A stretch of 64,000 bases of DNA. Origin: Solwaraspora sp. WMMA2056 (GTDB lineage: Bacteria > Actinomycetota > Actinomycetes > Mycobacteriales > Micromonosporaceae). The translations under genes were made by a program, and so were the position numbers. This document shows positions 1 through 8,268 of this stretch, in pieces. The DNA lies in assembly GCF_030345095.1 (NCBI RefSeq), contig NZ_CP128360.1, forward strand, positions 5,642,001 through 5,706,000. Reading direction: 5' to 3'. The first letter of the stretch is position 1. Each line of letters begins with the position of its first letter. A model generated the notes under the pieces. That model was given only the letters and a program-made list of their open reading frames with translations, ran no database searches and was not told the DNA's origin.

Positions 1-677
1 CGTACACCGTCACCGCCGACGTACACCTGCGCGCCAACTTCGTGACCAGCACCGACGGCGCGGTGGCGGTCGACGGTCGCTCGGCCGGCCTGTCCGGTGA
101 CGCCGACAAGCGGGTCTTCGGCATCCTGCGGATGCTCTGCGACGCGCTGCTGGTCGGCGCCGGCACGCTGCGCCAGGAGCAGTACCGGGCGCTGCGCCTC
201 GACGAACGGCGACGCGACTGGCGTCGCCGACAGGGTCGCCCGGCGCAGCCCACCCTGGTGGTGGTCTCCGGTTCGCTCGATCTGGATCCCGCACTGCCGG
301 CCCTGGCCGACGCGCCGGTCCGGCCGATCGTGCTGACCACCTCCGACGCGCCGACGCACCGACGGAGGAGGCTGGCACCGGTGGCCGACCTGGTCGTCGC
401 CGGCGAGCGCACCGTCGACCTGGCCGCCGGGCTGGACGCGCTGCGCGAGCGCGGCATGCGCCACCTGCTCTGCGAGGGTGGCCCGCTGCTGCTCGGTACG
501 CTGACCGCCGTCGACGCGGTCGACGAACTCTGCCTGACCGTCGCGCCGCTGCTCGCCGGCGCCGGGGCCGGCCGGATCACCGCCGGGCCGTCCGGACCGG
601 TCCGCCCGATGCGGCTGCACCAGGTGCTGGCCGCCGACGACGGCATGCTGCTGCTGCGCTACACCCGACCCGACTGA
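1..677 (+). CDS. RibD C-terminal-domain reductase (pyrimidine reductase family), 5' truncated by window edge
   Basis: The reading frame is open from base 3 and stops at 675-677, so the true start lies before the window. The visible 224 residues begin YTVTADVHLRANFV and match the RibD C-terminal NADPH-dependent reductase fold. Seen are the substrate-side segment NFVTSTDGAVAVDG, the dinucleotide segment DALLVGAGTLRQEQY, and the late glycine motif LLCEGGPLLLGTL. In the family this domain reduces a ribosylamino-pyrimidine in riboflavin synthesis. Stand-alone versions such as M. tuberculosis Rv2671 are reported to act on dihydrofolate-like substrates, so the substrate here is open. No deaminase domain is visible in the part present. 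The gene precedes the HerA operon on the same strand with a 102-base gap. Confidence 0.85.
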   Translation, partial: YTVTADVHLRANFVTSTDGAVAVDGRSAGLSGDADKRVFGILRMLCDALLVGAGTLRQEQYRALRLDERRRDWRRRQGRPAQPTLVVVSGSLDLDPALPALADAPVRPIVLTTSDAPTHRRRRLAPVADLVVAGERTVDLAAGLDALRERGMRHLLCEGGPLLLGTLTAVDAVDELCLTVAPLLAGAGAGRITAGPSGPVRPMRLHQVLAADDGMLLLRYTRPD

Positions 678-779
678 CGCGCCCGACCCCGGGTCGGATG
701 CGGCCGGAGTCGTACCGGTGGGGCAGGATGCAACCCGTGGGAACGAAGCGACGCGAGATGCAGCGATCAGGACATCACG

Positions 780-2528
780 ATGAGTGATGCGACGCCGGAG
801 GGCATCCCGGTCGGCCGGGTGCTCGGCACCGCCGACGCCACCCCGCTGCAGTTCTGGACGGCGGTCGACGAGCACAACTACCTGCAGCTCGACGACGTCG
901 TGGTGACCCGCCGCGAGCTGCCGGGAGCCGAGCCGGTGACGATCGCCGGGGTGGTCACCCAGGTGCGCGCCCGGCACGAGGGCGCGCAGTTCGACTCCGA
1001 CGTGTTCGCCATCGCCGACGGCACCCTGCCCGCCCAGGTGCAGGAGGCCGCCGAGGTCACCGCCACCCGGGTCGACCCGGAGATCTACGTACCGCCGTCG
1101 CCGGGCGCGCCGGTCTGGCGGGCCCAGGGCGACGCCCGGGCCCGCGCCCTGCACTTCGACCGGATGGAGCGCCGGATCCCGATGGGTACCGGCCGCGACG
1201 GGGTGCCGGTCTACCTGAACGCCGACTTCCTCGACGGTCAGCGCGGCGCGCACGTCTCCATCTCCGGCATCTCCGGCGTCGCCACCAAGACCAGCTTCGC
1301 CACGTTCCTGCTCTACTCGGTGTTCCGCTCCGGCCAACTCGGCGGTGACGCGGTCAACGCCAAGGCGCTGATCTTCAACGTCAAGGGCGAGGACCTGCTC
1401 TTCCTCGACCATCCCAACATCCGGCTGGACGAGGCCACCACCGCCGCGTACGCCAAGCTGGGCCTGCCCGCCGGGGCCTTCCCGGACGTACGGGTCTACG
1501 CCCCGCCCCGGGCCGGCGACGCCTCCGGCACCCCCGACGTACAGAGCCGGCTCACCGGCGTGGACAGCTTCTACTGGACCGTCGCCGAGTTCTGCGACAA
1601 GCAGCTGCTGCCGTACGTGTTCGCCGACGCCGACGACGAACGCCAGCAGTACACGATGGTGGTGCACGCGGTCACCGCGTACCTGCGCCGGCACGCGCAA
1701 CCCGCCGACGGCGGCATCAGCATCGACGGCCGGCGGATCGGCTCGTACGGGGATCTGGTCGACCACGTCGTCGACCAGCTCGGCGACGAGGAGACCCGGT
1801 CGGCATGGGCCGGGTCGGCGGTCGGCATGGGTACGGTGAACGCGTTCGCCCGCCGGCTGATCGGCAGCAAACGCGACCTGGCCCGGCTGATCCGCGGCGA
1901 CCTGGCCAGCCGACGGCCGCACCAGATCAGCACCGACGACAGTGCCCAGGTGACCGTGGTCGACCTGCACAACCTGCCGGACCGGGCGCAGCGGTTCGTG
2001 GTCGGGGTGACCCTCAAGAACGAATTCGACCGCAAGGAACGGGCCGGCACCGCCAAACCGTTGCTGTTCGTCGTGCTCGACGAGCTCAACAAGTACGCCC
2101 CCCGGGACGGGTCGTCGCCGATCAAGGAGGTGCTGCTCGACATCGCCGAGCGGGGCCGTTCGCTCGGGGTGATCCTGATCGGTGCCCAGCAGACCGCCAG
2201 CGAGGTGGAGCGGCGGATCGTCACCAACTCGGCGATCCGGGTGGTCGGCCGGCTCGACCCGGCCGAGGCGTCCCGGCCGGAGTACGGCTTCCTGCCGGCC
2301 GTGCAGCGCCAACGGGTGCTGCTGGCCAAGCCGGGGACCATGTTCGTCAACCAGCCGGACATCCCGGTCCCGCTCTGCCTGGAGTTCCCGTTCCCGGCCT
2401 GGGCCACCCGCTCGTCGGAGGCGGGGGCCGCGCCGTCGGGCACGCTGCGCTCCATCGTGCAGGCGGCAGACCCGTTCGCGGTGGTCGGCAGCCGGTCGAC
2501 GATCAACGACGATGATATCCCGTTCTGA
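780..2528 (+). CDS. herA: HerA-like hexameric ATPase/DNA translocase (first gene of herA-sbcD-sbcC-nurA operon)
   Basis: 582-residue P-loop ATPase of the HerA/FtsK superclass, predicted to pump DNA to a partner nuclease during double-strand break end resection. Residues about 10-70 form a HAS-barrel-like N-terminal domain (VGRVLGTADATPLQFW...). The nucleotide site is around residues 161-172 (ISGISGVATKTS); it keeps K170 and T171 but lacks the usual glycine before the lysine. Walker B is LLFVVLDE at 418-425, followed by the sensor-type segment IGAQQTASEVERR (458-469). The ATG at 780 is preceded by CAGGA with about 7 bases spacing. sbcD starts 25 bases downstream, and sbcC and nurA follow with 4-base overlaps, so the four are probably one transcript. 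The neighbours argue for the HerA-NurA repair role rather than a Sir2-HerA or nuclease-HerA defence module. Confidence 0.85.
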   Translation: MSDATPEGIPVGRVLGTADATPLQFWTAVDEHNYLQLDDVVVTRRELPGAEPVTIAGVVTQVRARHEGAQFDSDVFAIADGTLPAQVQEAAEVTATRVDPEIYVPPSPGAPVWRAQGDARARALHFDRMERRIPMGTGRDGVPVYLNADFLDGQRGAHVSISGISGVATKTSFATFLLYSVFRSGQLGGDAVNAKALIFNVKGEDLLFLDHPNIRLDEATTAAYAKLGLPAGAFPDVRVYAPPRAGDASGTPDVQSRLTGVDSFYWTVAEFCDKQLLPYVFADADDERQQYTMVVHAVTAYLRRHAQPADGGISIDGRRIGSYGDLVDHVVDQLGDEETRSAWAGSAVGMGTVNAFARRLIGSKRDLARLIRGDLASRRPHQISTDDSAQVTVVDLHNLPDRAQRFVVGVTLKNEFDRKERAGTAKPLLFVVLDELNKYAPRDGSSPIKEVLLDIAERGRSLGVILIGAQQTASEVERRIVTNSAIRVVGRLDPAEASRPEYGFLPAVQRQRVLLAKPGTMFVNQPDIPVPLCLEFPFPAWATRSSEAGAAPSGTLRSIVQAADPFAVVGSRSTINDDDIPF

Positions 2529-2553
2529 CCCGAGGCTCAGGAGGTCCCCCCGG

Positions 2554-3705
2554 ATGCGGATCCTGCACACCTCCGACTGGCACGTCGGCAAGGTCCTGAA
2601 GGGACAGCCCAGACTGGCCGAGCAGATCCAGGTGCTCGCCCAGCTGGTGGAGATCGCCCGCACCGAACGCCCGGACCTGGTGATCGTCGCCGGCGACCTC
2701 TACGACACCTCCGCCCCCGGGCCGGACGCCACCCGCGTGGTCACCCGCGCGCTGACCGCGCTGCGCGCCACCGGGGCAGCCGTGGTGGCCATCGGCGGCA
2801 ACCACGACAACGGGGCAGCCCTGGACGCGCTGCGGCCGTGGGCGGACGCCGCCGGCATCACCCTGCGCGGCACGGTCCGCGACAACCCGGACGAGCACAT
2901 CGTCACCGGAGTCACCGACAGCGGCGAGCGGTGGCGGCTGGTCGCCCTGCCGTTCCTGTCCCAGCGGTACGCCGTACGGGCCACCGAGATGTACCAGCTG
3001 ACCGCCGCCGAGGCCACCCAGACCTACGCCGACCACGTCGCCCGGGTGCTGGCCCGACTCACCGACGGCTTCGGTGAACCGGGCGTGGTCGACCTGATCA
3101 CCGCGCACCTGACGGTGGTCGGCGGGCGCTCCGGCGGCGGCGAGCGCGAGGTCCACACCGTTCTCGGGTACGCCGTACCGGCGACGGTCTTCCCGACCGG
3201 CACCCACTACGTCGCCCTCGGCCACCTGCACCGGGCGCAGCAACTGGAGGCGCCCTGTCCGGTGCGTTACAGCGGCAGCCCGCTGGCGGTCGACTTCGGC
3301 GAGGAGGAGAACGTCCCGTCGGTCAGTCTGGTCGACGTCAGCGCCACCACCGCCGCCCGGGTACGCGACGTACCGGTAACGGCCGCCGCGACGCTGCGTA
3401 CCGTCCGGGGCACGTTGGCGGAGCTGGCCGCCGGTGACCACGGCGACGCCTGGCTGCGGGTCCTGATCCGGGAGGTGCCCCGGGCCGGGCTGCGCGAGCA
3501 GGTGCAGGAGCTGCTGCCCCGGGCCTTGGAGGTCCGCATCGACCCGGAGTTCGCCCGGGCCCAGGTCGGTCCCGCCCGGACCGCACAGCGCACCGGACGC
3601 GACCCTGGTGTGCTGTTCGCCGACTACCTCGACGCGCGCGGGCAGGACGACGACGGGGTCCGCGCCCTGTTCGACACCCTCTACGAGGAGGTGACCTCGT
3701 CGTGA
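2554..3705 (+). CDS. sbcD: SbcD/Mre11-type DNA exonuclease subunit
   Basis: 383-residue calcineurin-like phosphoesterase, the nuclease subunit of SbcCD (Mre11-Rad50), which opens and trims blocked DNA ends. All metal-binding motifs are visible: DWH near residues 8-10 (LHTSDWHVGK), the GDLYD motif, GGNHDN, the ITAHL histidine, and GHLHRA. The C-terminal part (about 280-383) is the capping/SbcC-contact region. The start at 2554 is fixed by AGGAGGT at 2539-2545, eight bases upstream. Longer in-frame starts run back into herA and have no ribosome site. The stop codon overlaps the sbcC GTG (GTGA, 3702-3705), so the two subunits are translationally coupled, as expected for a fixed-ratio complex. 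Confidence 0.95.
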   Translation: MRILHTSDWHVGKVLKGQPRLAEQIQVLAQLVEIARTERPDLVIVAGDLYDTSAPGPDATRVVTRALTALRATGAAVVAIGGNHDNGAALDALRPWADAAGITLRGTVRDNPDEHIVTGVTDSGERWRLVALPFLSQRYAVRATEMYQLTAAEATQTYADHVARVLARLTDGFGEPGVVDLITAHLTVVGGRSGGGEREVHTVLGYAVPATVFPTGTHYVALGHLHRAQQLEAPCPVRYSGSPLAVDFGEEENVPSVSLVDVSATTAARVRDVPVTAAATLRTVRGTLAELAAGDHGDAWLRVLIREVPRAGLREQVQELLPRALEVRIDPEFARAQVGPARTAQRTGRDPGVLFADYLDARGQDDDGVRALFDTLYEEVTSS

Positions 3706-6239
3706 GGCCGCTGCGGCTGGACATGGCCGGTTTCACCGTGTTCCGCGAGGAGACCACGGTCGACTTCACCGACGCCGACTTCTTCGCCCTGGTCGGGCCG
3801 ACCGGGTCGGGCAAGTCCAGCATCCTCGACGCGATCTGCTTCGCCCTGTACGGCCAGGTGCCCCGCTGGGGCAGCAGCCGGGGCATCGGCTCGGCCCTGG
3901 CGCCGTCGGCCACCGAGGCGCGGGTCCGGCTGGTCTTCGAAAGCGCCGGCAGCCGCTACGTGGCCACCCGGGTGGTACGCCGCGACTCCCGGGGTGCGGT
4001 CAAGACCGGCGGCGCCGGGCTGCAGCTGATGCCGCCCGGGTTCGACGTGACCCGGCTGGACACCGGGATGAGCCCGGACGACCTCGGTGAGGTGCTGGCC
4101 GGCAGTCCGGCCGAGATGGAGCAGGCGGTGCTGGAGGCGGTCGGGCTGCCGTACGAGCAGTTCACCACCTGTGTGCTGCTGCCCCAGGGCCGATTCGCTG
4201 ACTTCCTGCACGCCAAGCCGGCCACCCGCCAGCAGATCCTGATCAACCTGCTCGGGCTGCACGTCTACGAGCAGGTCCGGGATCGGGCCACCGCCCGCGC
4301 GGGTGCCGCCGAGGCGGCGATGGCGGCGGTCGACCACCTGCTCGGCGGGCTGACCGACGCCGACGCCGAGGCGGTGGCCGCCGCGGCGGCGCACGTCGAG
4401 GCGATGCGGACGCTGGCGGGCGCGGTCGACGACGTACTGCCCGAGCTGGAGCAGGCACAGCGGACCGTGACCACGGTCGCCGACCGGGTCGCCGCGCTGG
4501 CCGCGGAGATCGACCTGTTGGCCGGTGTGACACCGCCGGCGTCGGCGACTGTCCTCGCCGACGAGGTGGCCCGGGCGCGGACCGCCGCCGCCGACGCCGA
4601 CCGCGCGGTGCTCGCCGCCGAGGAACGGGAGGAGAAGGTCCGCGCCGAACTGGCCGCCGCCGGTGATCCGGCCGCCCTGCGGCTGCTGCTGCAGGCGCAC
4701 GTCGAACGGGACCGGGTCGCGGCGGAGATCGCCGGGCTGGCACCGGCGCTCGCCGCCGCGCAGGCGGAGCAGGCCGCCGGCCAGGCGACCCTGGACGCGG
4801 TCCGGGCCCGCGCCGAGGCGGCCGACGCCGCGTTGGAACAGGCCCGACGGGCGTACCAGCAGGCGCAGACCGCCGACCGGGCCGCGGCACTGCGCCACGA
4901 GCTGGTCGCCGGGGCGGACTGCCCGGTCTGCGCCCAGCCGGTGCCGGTGCTGCCACCGGAGCCGGCCGGCTCCCGGGTCGCCGAGGCGAAGGCCGCCGGC
5001 CAGGCGGCCCGGGCCGCCGCCGACCAGGCCCGCGAGGCGGTCACCGACGCCGAGCAGGCCCTGCGCGAGGTGGACCGGGCCGTCGACCGGGCCCGGGTAC
5101 GCGCCGAGCAGTTGGCGGGCCGGTTGGCCGAGCTAGACCGCGAGGTGGCCGATTCGCCCGGCAGCGAGGCACTGCACGCCGAACTGACGGCGGTCGACCG
5201 GCTGCAGGACCGGCTCGACTCCGCCGCTGTCCAGGTCCGGCAGGCCCGGGACGTGGCCCGCCGGGCACAGCAGGCCGCCGTGGCCGGCGAACAGCGGTTG
5301 CAGTCGGCCTGGCGGGACTTCGACACCGTCCGCGACGCGGTGGCGCGGCTGGCACCGCCGGCCGCCGAACGCGGTGACCTGGCCGACGCCTGGACCCAGC
5401 TGGCCGACTGGGCGGACGCGCTGGCGGCCGACCGCCGGGCGGCACAGTCCCGCGCCGACCAGGAGCTGACGAACGCCCGGGAGTCGGCCGCCACCGTCGC
5501 CGACCGGATCGACGCGCTGTTCCTCGCCGCCGGTGCGCCGGCGCCGGTACCCGACGCCCGGCGCGGCGCCGACGACCGTGGGCCGGGTGCCCGCGCGGCG
5601 GTCGACCCGGCGGTGTACCGACAGGCCGCCGCGTTGGCGGTGCAGCGGGCGGGCAGCGACCACGACCGGCTCGTCGAGCGGTTCGCCCAGGTGGGCGAGC
5701 TACGCCAGCGCCGCGCCGACCAGGAACGGCAGGCGCAGCTGGCCCGTACCCTGGCCGGACATCTGCGGGCGAACAACTTCGAGCGGTGGCTGCTGGTCGA
5801 GGCGCTGGACCTGCTGGTGGACGGGGCCTCGCGGATCCTGCAGGAGTTGTCCAACGGCCAGTACGAACTGGTGCACGACGCGGGCGAGTTCTTCGTCGTC
5901 GACCATCACGACGCGGGGCTGCGCCGAGGCGTACGCACGCTGTCCGGCGGGGAGACGTTCCAGGCGTCGCTGGCGTTGGCCCTGGCGTTGTCGGAGCAGT
6001 TGGCCGGCATGTCGACAAGCGCGGCGAGCCTGGAATCGATCGTCCTCGACGAGGGCTTCGGCTCCCTCGACGCGGCCACGTTGGACACGGTCGCGGCCAC
6101 GTTGGAAGGGTTGGCGGCCCGGGGCGACCGGGTGGTCGGGATCGTCACCCACGTACCGGCGCTCGCCGCACGGGTGCCGGTACGTTTCGAGGTCCGCAAG
6201 GACGCCCGGACCGCGCGGGTGCACCGGAGCGGGCTGTGA
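3702..6239 (+). CDS. sbcC: SbcC/Rad50-type SMC-family ATPase
   Basis: 845-residue Rad50-like ATPase that partners SbcD. The N-terminal ABC half has Walker A GPTGSGKSS (K38) and the Q-loop segment LPQGRFADF. Residues about 180-680 are an Ala/Glu/Arg-rich coiled coil with a zinc-hook CPVC (C407, C410) at its centre. The C-terminal half carries the ABC signature LSGGETFQASLALA (about 747) and Walker B IVLDEGFGSLD (about 780). The length is somewhat below E. coli SbcC (about 1050) because of a shorter coiled coil, typical of actinobacterial forms. Both ends overlap neighbours by four bases (GTGA with sbcD and with the NurA-like gene). It probably tethers and senses DNA ends for SbcD and the HerA/NurA pair. 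Confidence 0.95.
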   Translation: MRPLRLDMAGFTVFREETTVDFTDADFFALVGPTGSGKSSILDAICFALYGQVPRWGSSRGIGSALAPSATEARVRLVFESAGSRYVATRVVRRDSRGAVKTGGAGLQLMPPGFDVTRLDTGMSPDDLGEVLAGSPAEMEQAVLEAVGLPYEQFTTCVLLPQGRFADFLHAKPATRQQILINLLGLHVYEQVRDRATARAGAAEAAMAAVDHLLGGLTDADAEAVAAAAAHVEAMRTLAGAVDDVLPELEQAQRTVTTVADRVAALAAEIDLLAGVTPPASATVLADEVARARTAAADADRAVLAAEEREEKVRAELAAAGDPAALRLLLQAHVERDRVAAEIAGLAPALAAAQAEQAAGQATLDAVRARAEAADAALEQARRAYQQAQTADRAAALRHELVAGADCPVCAQPVPVLPPEPAGSRVAEAKAAGQAARAAADQAREAVTDAEQALREVDRAVDRARVRAEQLAGRLAELDREVADSPGSEALHAELTAVDRLQDRLDSAAVQVRQARDVARRAQQAAVAGEQRLQSAWRDFDTVRDAVARLAPPAAERGDLADAWTQLADWADALAADRRAAQSRADQELTNARESAATVADRIDALFLAAGAPAPVPDARRGADDRGPGARAAVDPAVYRQAAALAVQRAGSDHDRLVERFAQVGELRQRRADQERQAQLARTLAGHLRANNFERWLLVEALDLLVDGASRILQELSNGQYELVHDAGEFFVVDHHDAGLRRGVRTLSGGETFQASLALALALSEQLAGMSTSAASLESIVLDEGFGSLDAATLDTVAATLEGLAARGDRVVGIVTHVPALAARVPVRFEVRKDARTARVHRSGL

Positions 6240-7237
6240 CCGGCGGGCCGGCGCAACAGCCGGGCGGCGGTGTCCGGTGGTTCGTGGAGGGCTGGCAGCC
6301 CGGCTACGGCACGTCGTTCGAAGCTCCCGAAGCGGGGGCGCCGGGCGCGACCGACGACAGCTCGGACGCCACCGATCTCGCGGTGGAGCTGGATCCGGCT
6401 GCCTGGCAGGCGTTACGGCAGCCCGCCGACGTACGCGCACCGGACGTGGTGCTGCTGGTCGACGGGGTACGCCGGATCGACGCGTCGTTGTGGAGCGACG
6501 AGCCGGACGGGGTGTCCTACCCGGCGATAGCCGCCTCGTACGCGGCCGGCGTGGTCCGCTGCGACCTGCGCGCAGGATCGGCGACGTTGGCCGGAGCACG
6601 GCCGGAGCGCGGACTGTTCACTCCGAGCGCCGCCGCGACCGACCTGACCGTCGGGCAGATCCGCTACCCGGCGCGGCGGGTCGACCACCCGGATCCGGCG
6701 ACATTGCCGCAGGTGGTGCAGCCGGCGTTGGCCGCGCTGGAGATCGCCGTGTCCGAGCAGGCCCGGGCCGGGGCCGACGGCGCCGATGACGAACTGCTGG
6801 TGGTGGACGGTCCGCTGCGCGGTCGGCAACTGCCGAACACCATCGGCTACATCAAGTCGGTCAGCAAGACGTACCTGCCGGCCGGTCTGCTCCCGGTGGT
6901 GACCGGGCTGCGACCGGCCGAACGCAGTCCGGTGTTCCTGCATGGCACCCGGTGGCGTACCTACTCGTGGTACCTGCGGCTGCCCGGGCCGCGCGGCGCT
7001 CCCTGGGCCGGCATCGTCCGGGTGGAGTGCCGGCCGGACATCACGGCGCAGGCGGCCATCGCCCTGGCCGATCTCTCGCTGGCGGCGCTGCCCCGGTTCG
7101 CGTCGACGCCGTACAAGGACCCCCGCGCGCCGCAGAACCTGGTGCCGATCGCCGGGCTGGAGCGGCGGCTGCGGGCGATGCTCGGCGACGCCCGGCTGCT
7201 GCACCGGGCGTTGAGCCTGTCGGCGGCCCGGCGATGA
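6236..7237 (+). CDS. nurA: NurA-like 5'-3' nuclease (HerA partner)
   Basis: 333 residues starting with GTG at 6236, inside the sbcC stop (GTGA). I assign it to the NurA family from motif order. An early metal-binding Asp is in VVLLVDGVRR (D76). A second is in DDELLVVDGPLRG (D191). A conserved lysine segment IGYIKSVSKTYLP (203-215) follows, then the Arg/Tyr strand TRWRTYSWYLRLPG, and an acidic strand IVRVECRPDI (E264). The helical C-terminus has the family-like PQNLVPIAGLERRLR. NurA is an RNaseH-fold nuclease that digests DNA fed by the HerA ring. Its position after herA-sbcD-sbcC is strong contextual support. The family is divergent, so structure prediction would be the firm test. An upstream in-frame extension to 5786 is an sbcC shadow and was discarded. 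Confidence 0.8.
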   Translation: MTGGPAQQPGGGVRWFVEGWQPGYGTSFEAPEAGAPGATDDSSDATDLAVELDPAAWQALRQPADVRAPDVVLLVDGVRRIDASLWSDEPDGVSYPAIAASYAAGVVRCDLRAGSATLAGARPERGLFTPSAAATDLTVGQIRYPARRVDHPDPATLPQVVQPALAALEIAVSEQARAGADGADDELLVVDGPLRGRQLPNTIGYIKSVSKTYLPAGLLPVVTGLRPAERSPVFLHGTRWRTYSWYLRLPGPRGAPWAGIVRVECRPDITAQAAIALADLSLAALPRFASTPYKDPRAPQNLVPIAGLERRLRAMLGDARLLHRALSLSAARR

Positions 7238-7318
7238 GCCCGTCCCCCATTGGGCGTCGAGCCTGTCGGCAGCCGGGCGTTGCGCCGGTCCCCCGCCGGC
7301 TGTCCGGTGCGGTACCGG

Positions 7319-7324
7319 CATACT
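7319..7324 (+). promoter_or_regulatory. -10-like hexamer CATACT, leaderless start at 7331
   Basis: CATACT is followed by six bases and the GTG at 7331, with no ribosome-binding site between. This fits the (T/C)AnnnT plus 6-8 bases pattern seen repeatedly in this window. Confidence 0.4.
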
Positions 7325-7330
7325 GCCACC

Positions 7331-8188
7331 GTGGGCCGCGCTCGTAGGACAGCACCGCCGCCGGTCCAGGTCGACACCGGCACCGCGCAACTCGTCGCGG
7401 ACCCGGACCGCCGCCGGGGTTACACCCTGCTGCTGGACGGCACCCAACAGTCACATGTCGACCTGGACGATCCGACGCACCTGGAGTTCGAGTACGTCCG
7501 GCGGATCGCCGCCGCCGTCGACCTGGCCGCCGAACCGGGCGTACCGCTGCGGGTCCTGCACCTGGGCGGTGGTGCGTTGACCCTGCCGCGCTACCTGGCC
7601 GCGACCCGACCCGGGTCGCACCAACGGGTGGTGGAGATCGACGCCGCGCTGACCGAGCTGGTCCGCCGGGAACTGCCGTTGCCGGCCGACCGCAACCTGC
7701 GGGTCCGGGTCGGCGACGCCCGTACCGCGGTCGAGCAGGCCCGCGCCGGCAGCTACGACCTGGTGATCGCGGACGTCTTCTCCGGTGCCCGTACTCCGGC
7801 GGGGCTGACCTCGGTGGAGTTCGTGACCGAGGTGGCCCGGGTGCTCGCCCCCGGCGGGCAACTGGTGTCCAACGTCGCCGACGGGCCGCCGCTGCACTGG
7901 GCCCGGCGACACCTGGCGTCGGTCCGCCAGGTGCTGCCCGGCATCTGCCTGATCGCGGACGCGGCGGTGCTGCGACAACGCCGGTACGGCAACCTCGTGG
8001 TGGTCGCCGGACGCACGCTGCCGCAGGTCGCTGAGCTGACCCGGCGCGCCGCCGGGGACTGGTTCCCCAGCCGGGTGGTACACGGCGCGGCACTCGACCA
8101 GCTGATCGCGGCGGCGGCGCCGATCGACGACGCCACCGCGCAGCCGTCGCCGCCACCACCCGACGGAACTTTTCCGCATGGGCTTTGA
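7331..8188 (+). CDS. Spermidine-synthase-like class I methyltransferase-fold protein
   Basis: 285 residues. The Rossmann core reads VLHLGGGALTLPRYLA (motif I), VVEIDAALTELVRR (acidic end of strand 2), VGDARTAVEQARAGSYDLVIADVF (motif of the spermine/spermidine synthase superfamily) and LAPGGQLVSNVAD. In this superfamily the fold transfers aminopropyl or methyl groups, but many actinobacterial copies have no known substrate and the N-terminal tetramerisation part is short here. The GTG at 7331 is preferred because a -10-like CATACT lies six bases upstream and no Shine-Dalgarno is seen; this suggests a leaderless transcript. It lies 93 bases after nurA and may be transcribed separately from that operon. 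Confidence 0.75.
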   Translation: MGRARRTAPPPVQVDTGTAQLVADPDRRRGYTLLLDGTQQSHVDLDDPTHLEFEYVRRIAAAVDLAAEPGVPLRVLHLGGGALTLPRYLAATRPGSHQRVVEIDAALTELVRRELPLPADRNLRVRVGDARTAVEQARAGSYDLVIADVFSGARTPAGLTSVEFVTEVARVLAPGGQLVSNVADGPPLHWARRHLASVRQVLPGICLIADAAVLRQRRYGNLVVVAGRTLPQVAELTRRAAGDWFPSRVVHGAALDQLIAAAAPIDDATAQPSPPPPDGTFPHGL

Positions 8189-8268
8189 TCCGTCCGCCGG
8201 TCGGTTCCGTATCTGGAGGTGGGCCCCCAGCCGCGGGCCGTCAGGTGACGTCGGATGGAGGTCCTGCG

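Noticed and set aside
780-2528. HerA as part of an anti-phage system (Sir2-HerA or nuclease-HerA type)
   Set aside because: No Sir2 or DUF4297 partner is nearby; a HAS-barrel start and the SbcCD/NurA neighbours indicate the repair form.
4265-6018. Long minus-strand ORFs opposite sbcC
   Set aside because: Their translations are Arg/Ser/Pro-rich low complexity, as expected for shadows of a GC-rich coiled-coil gene.
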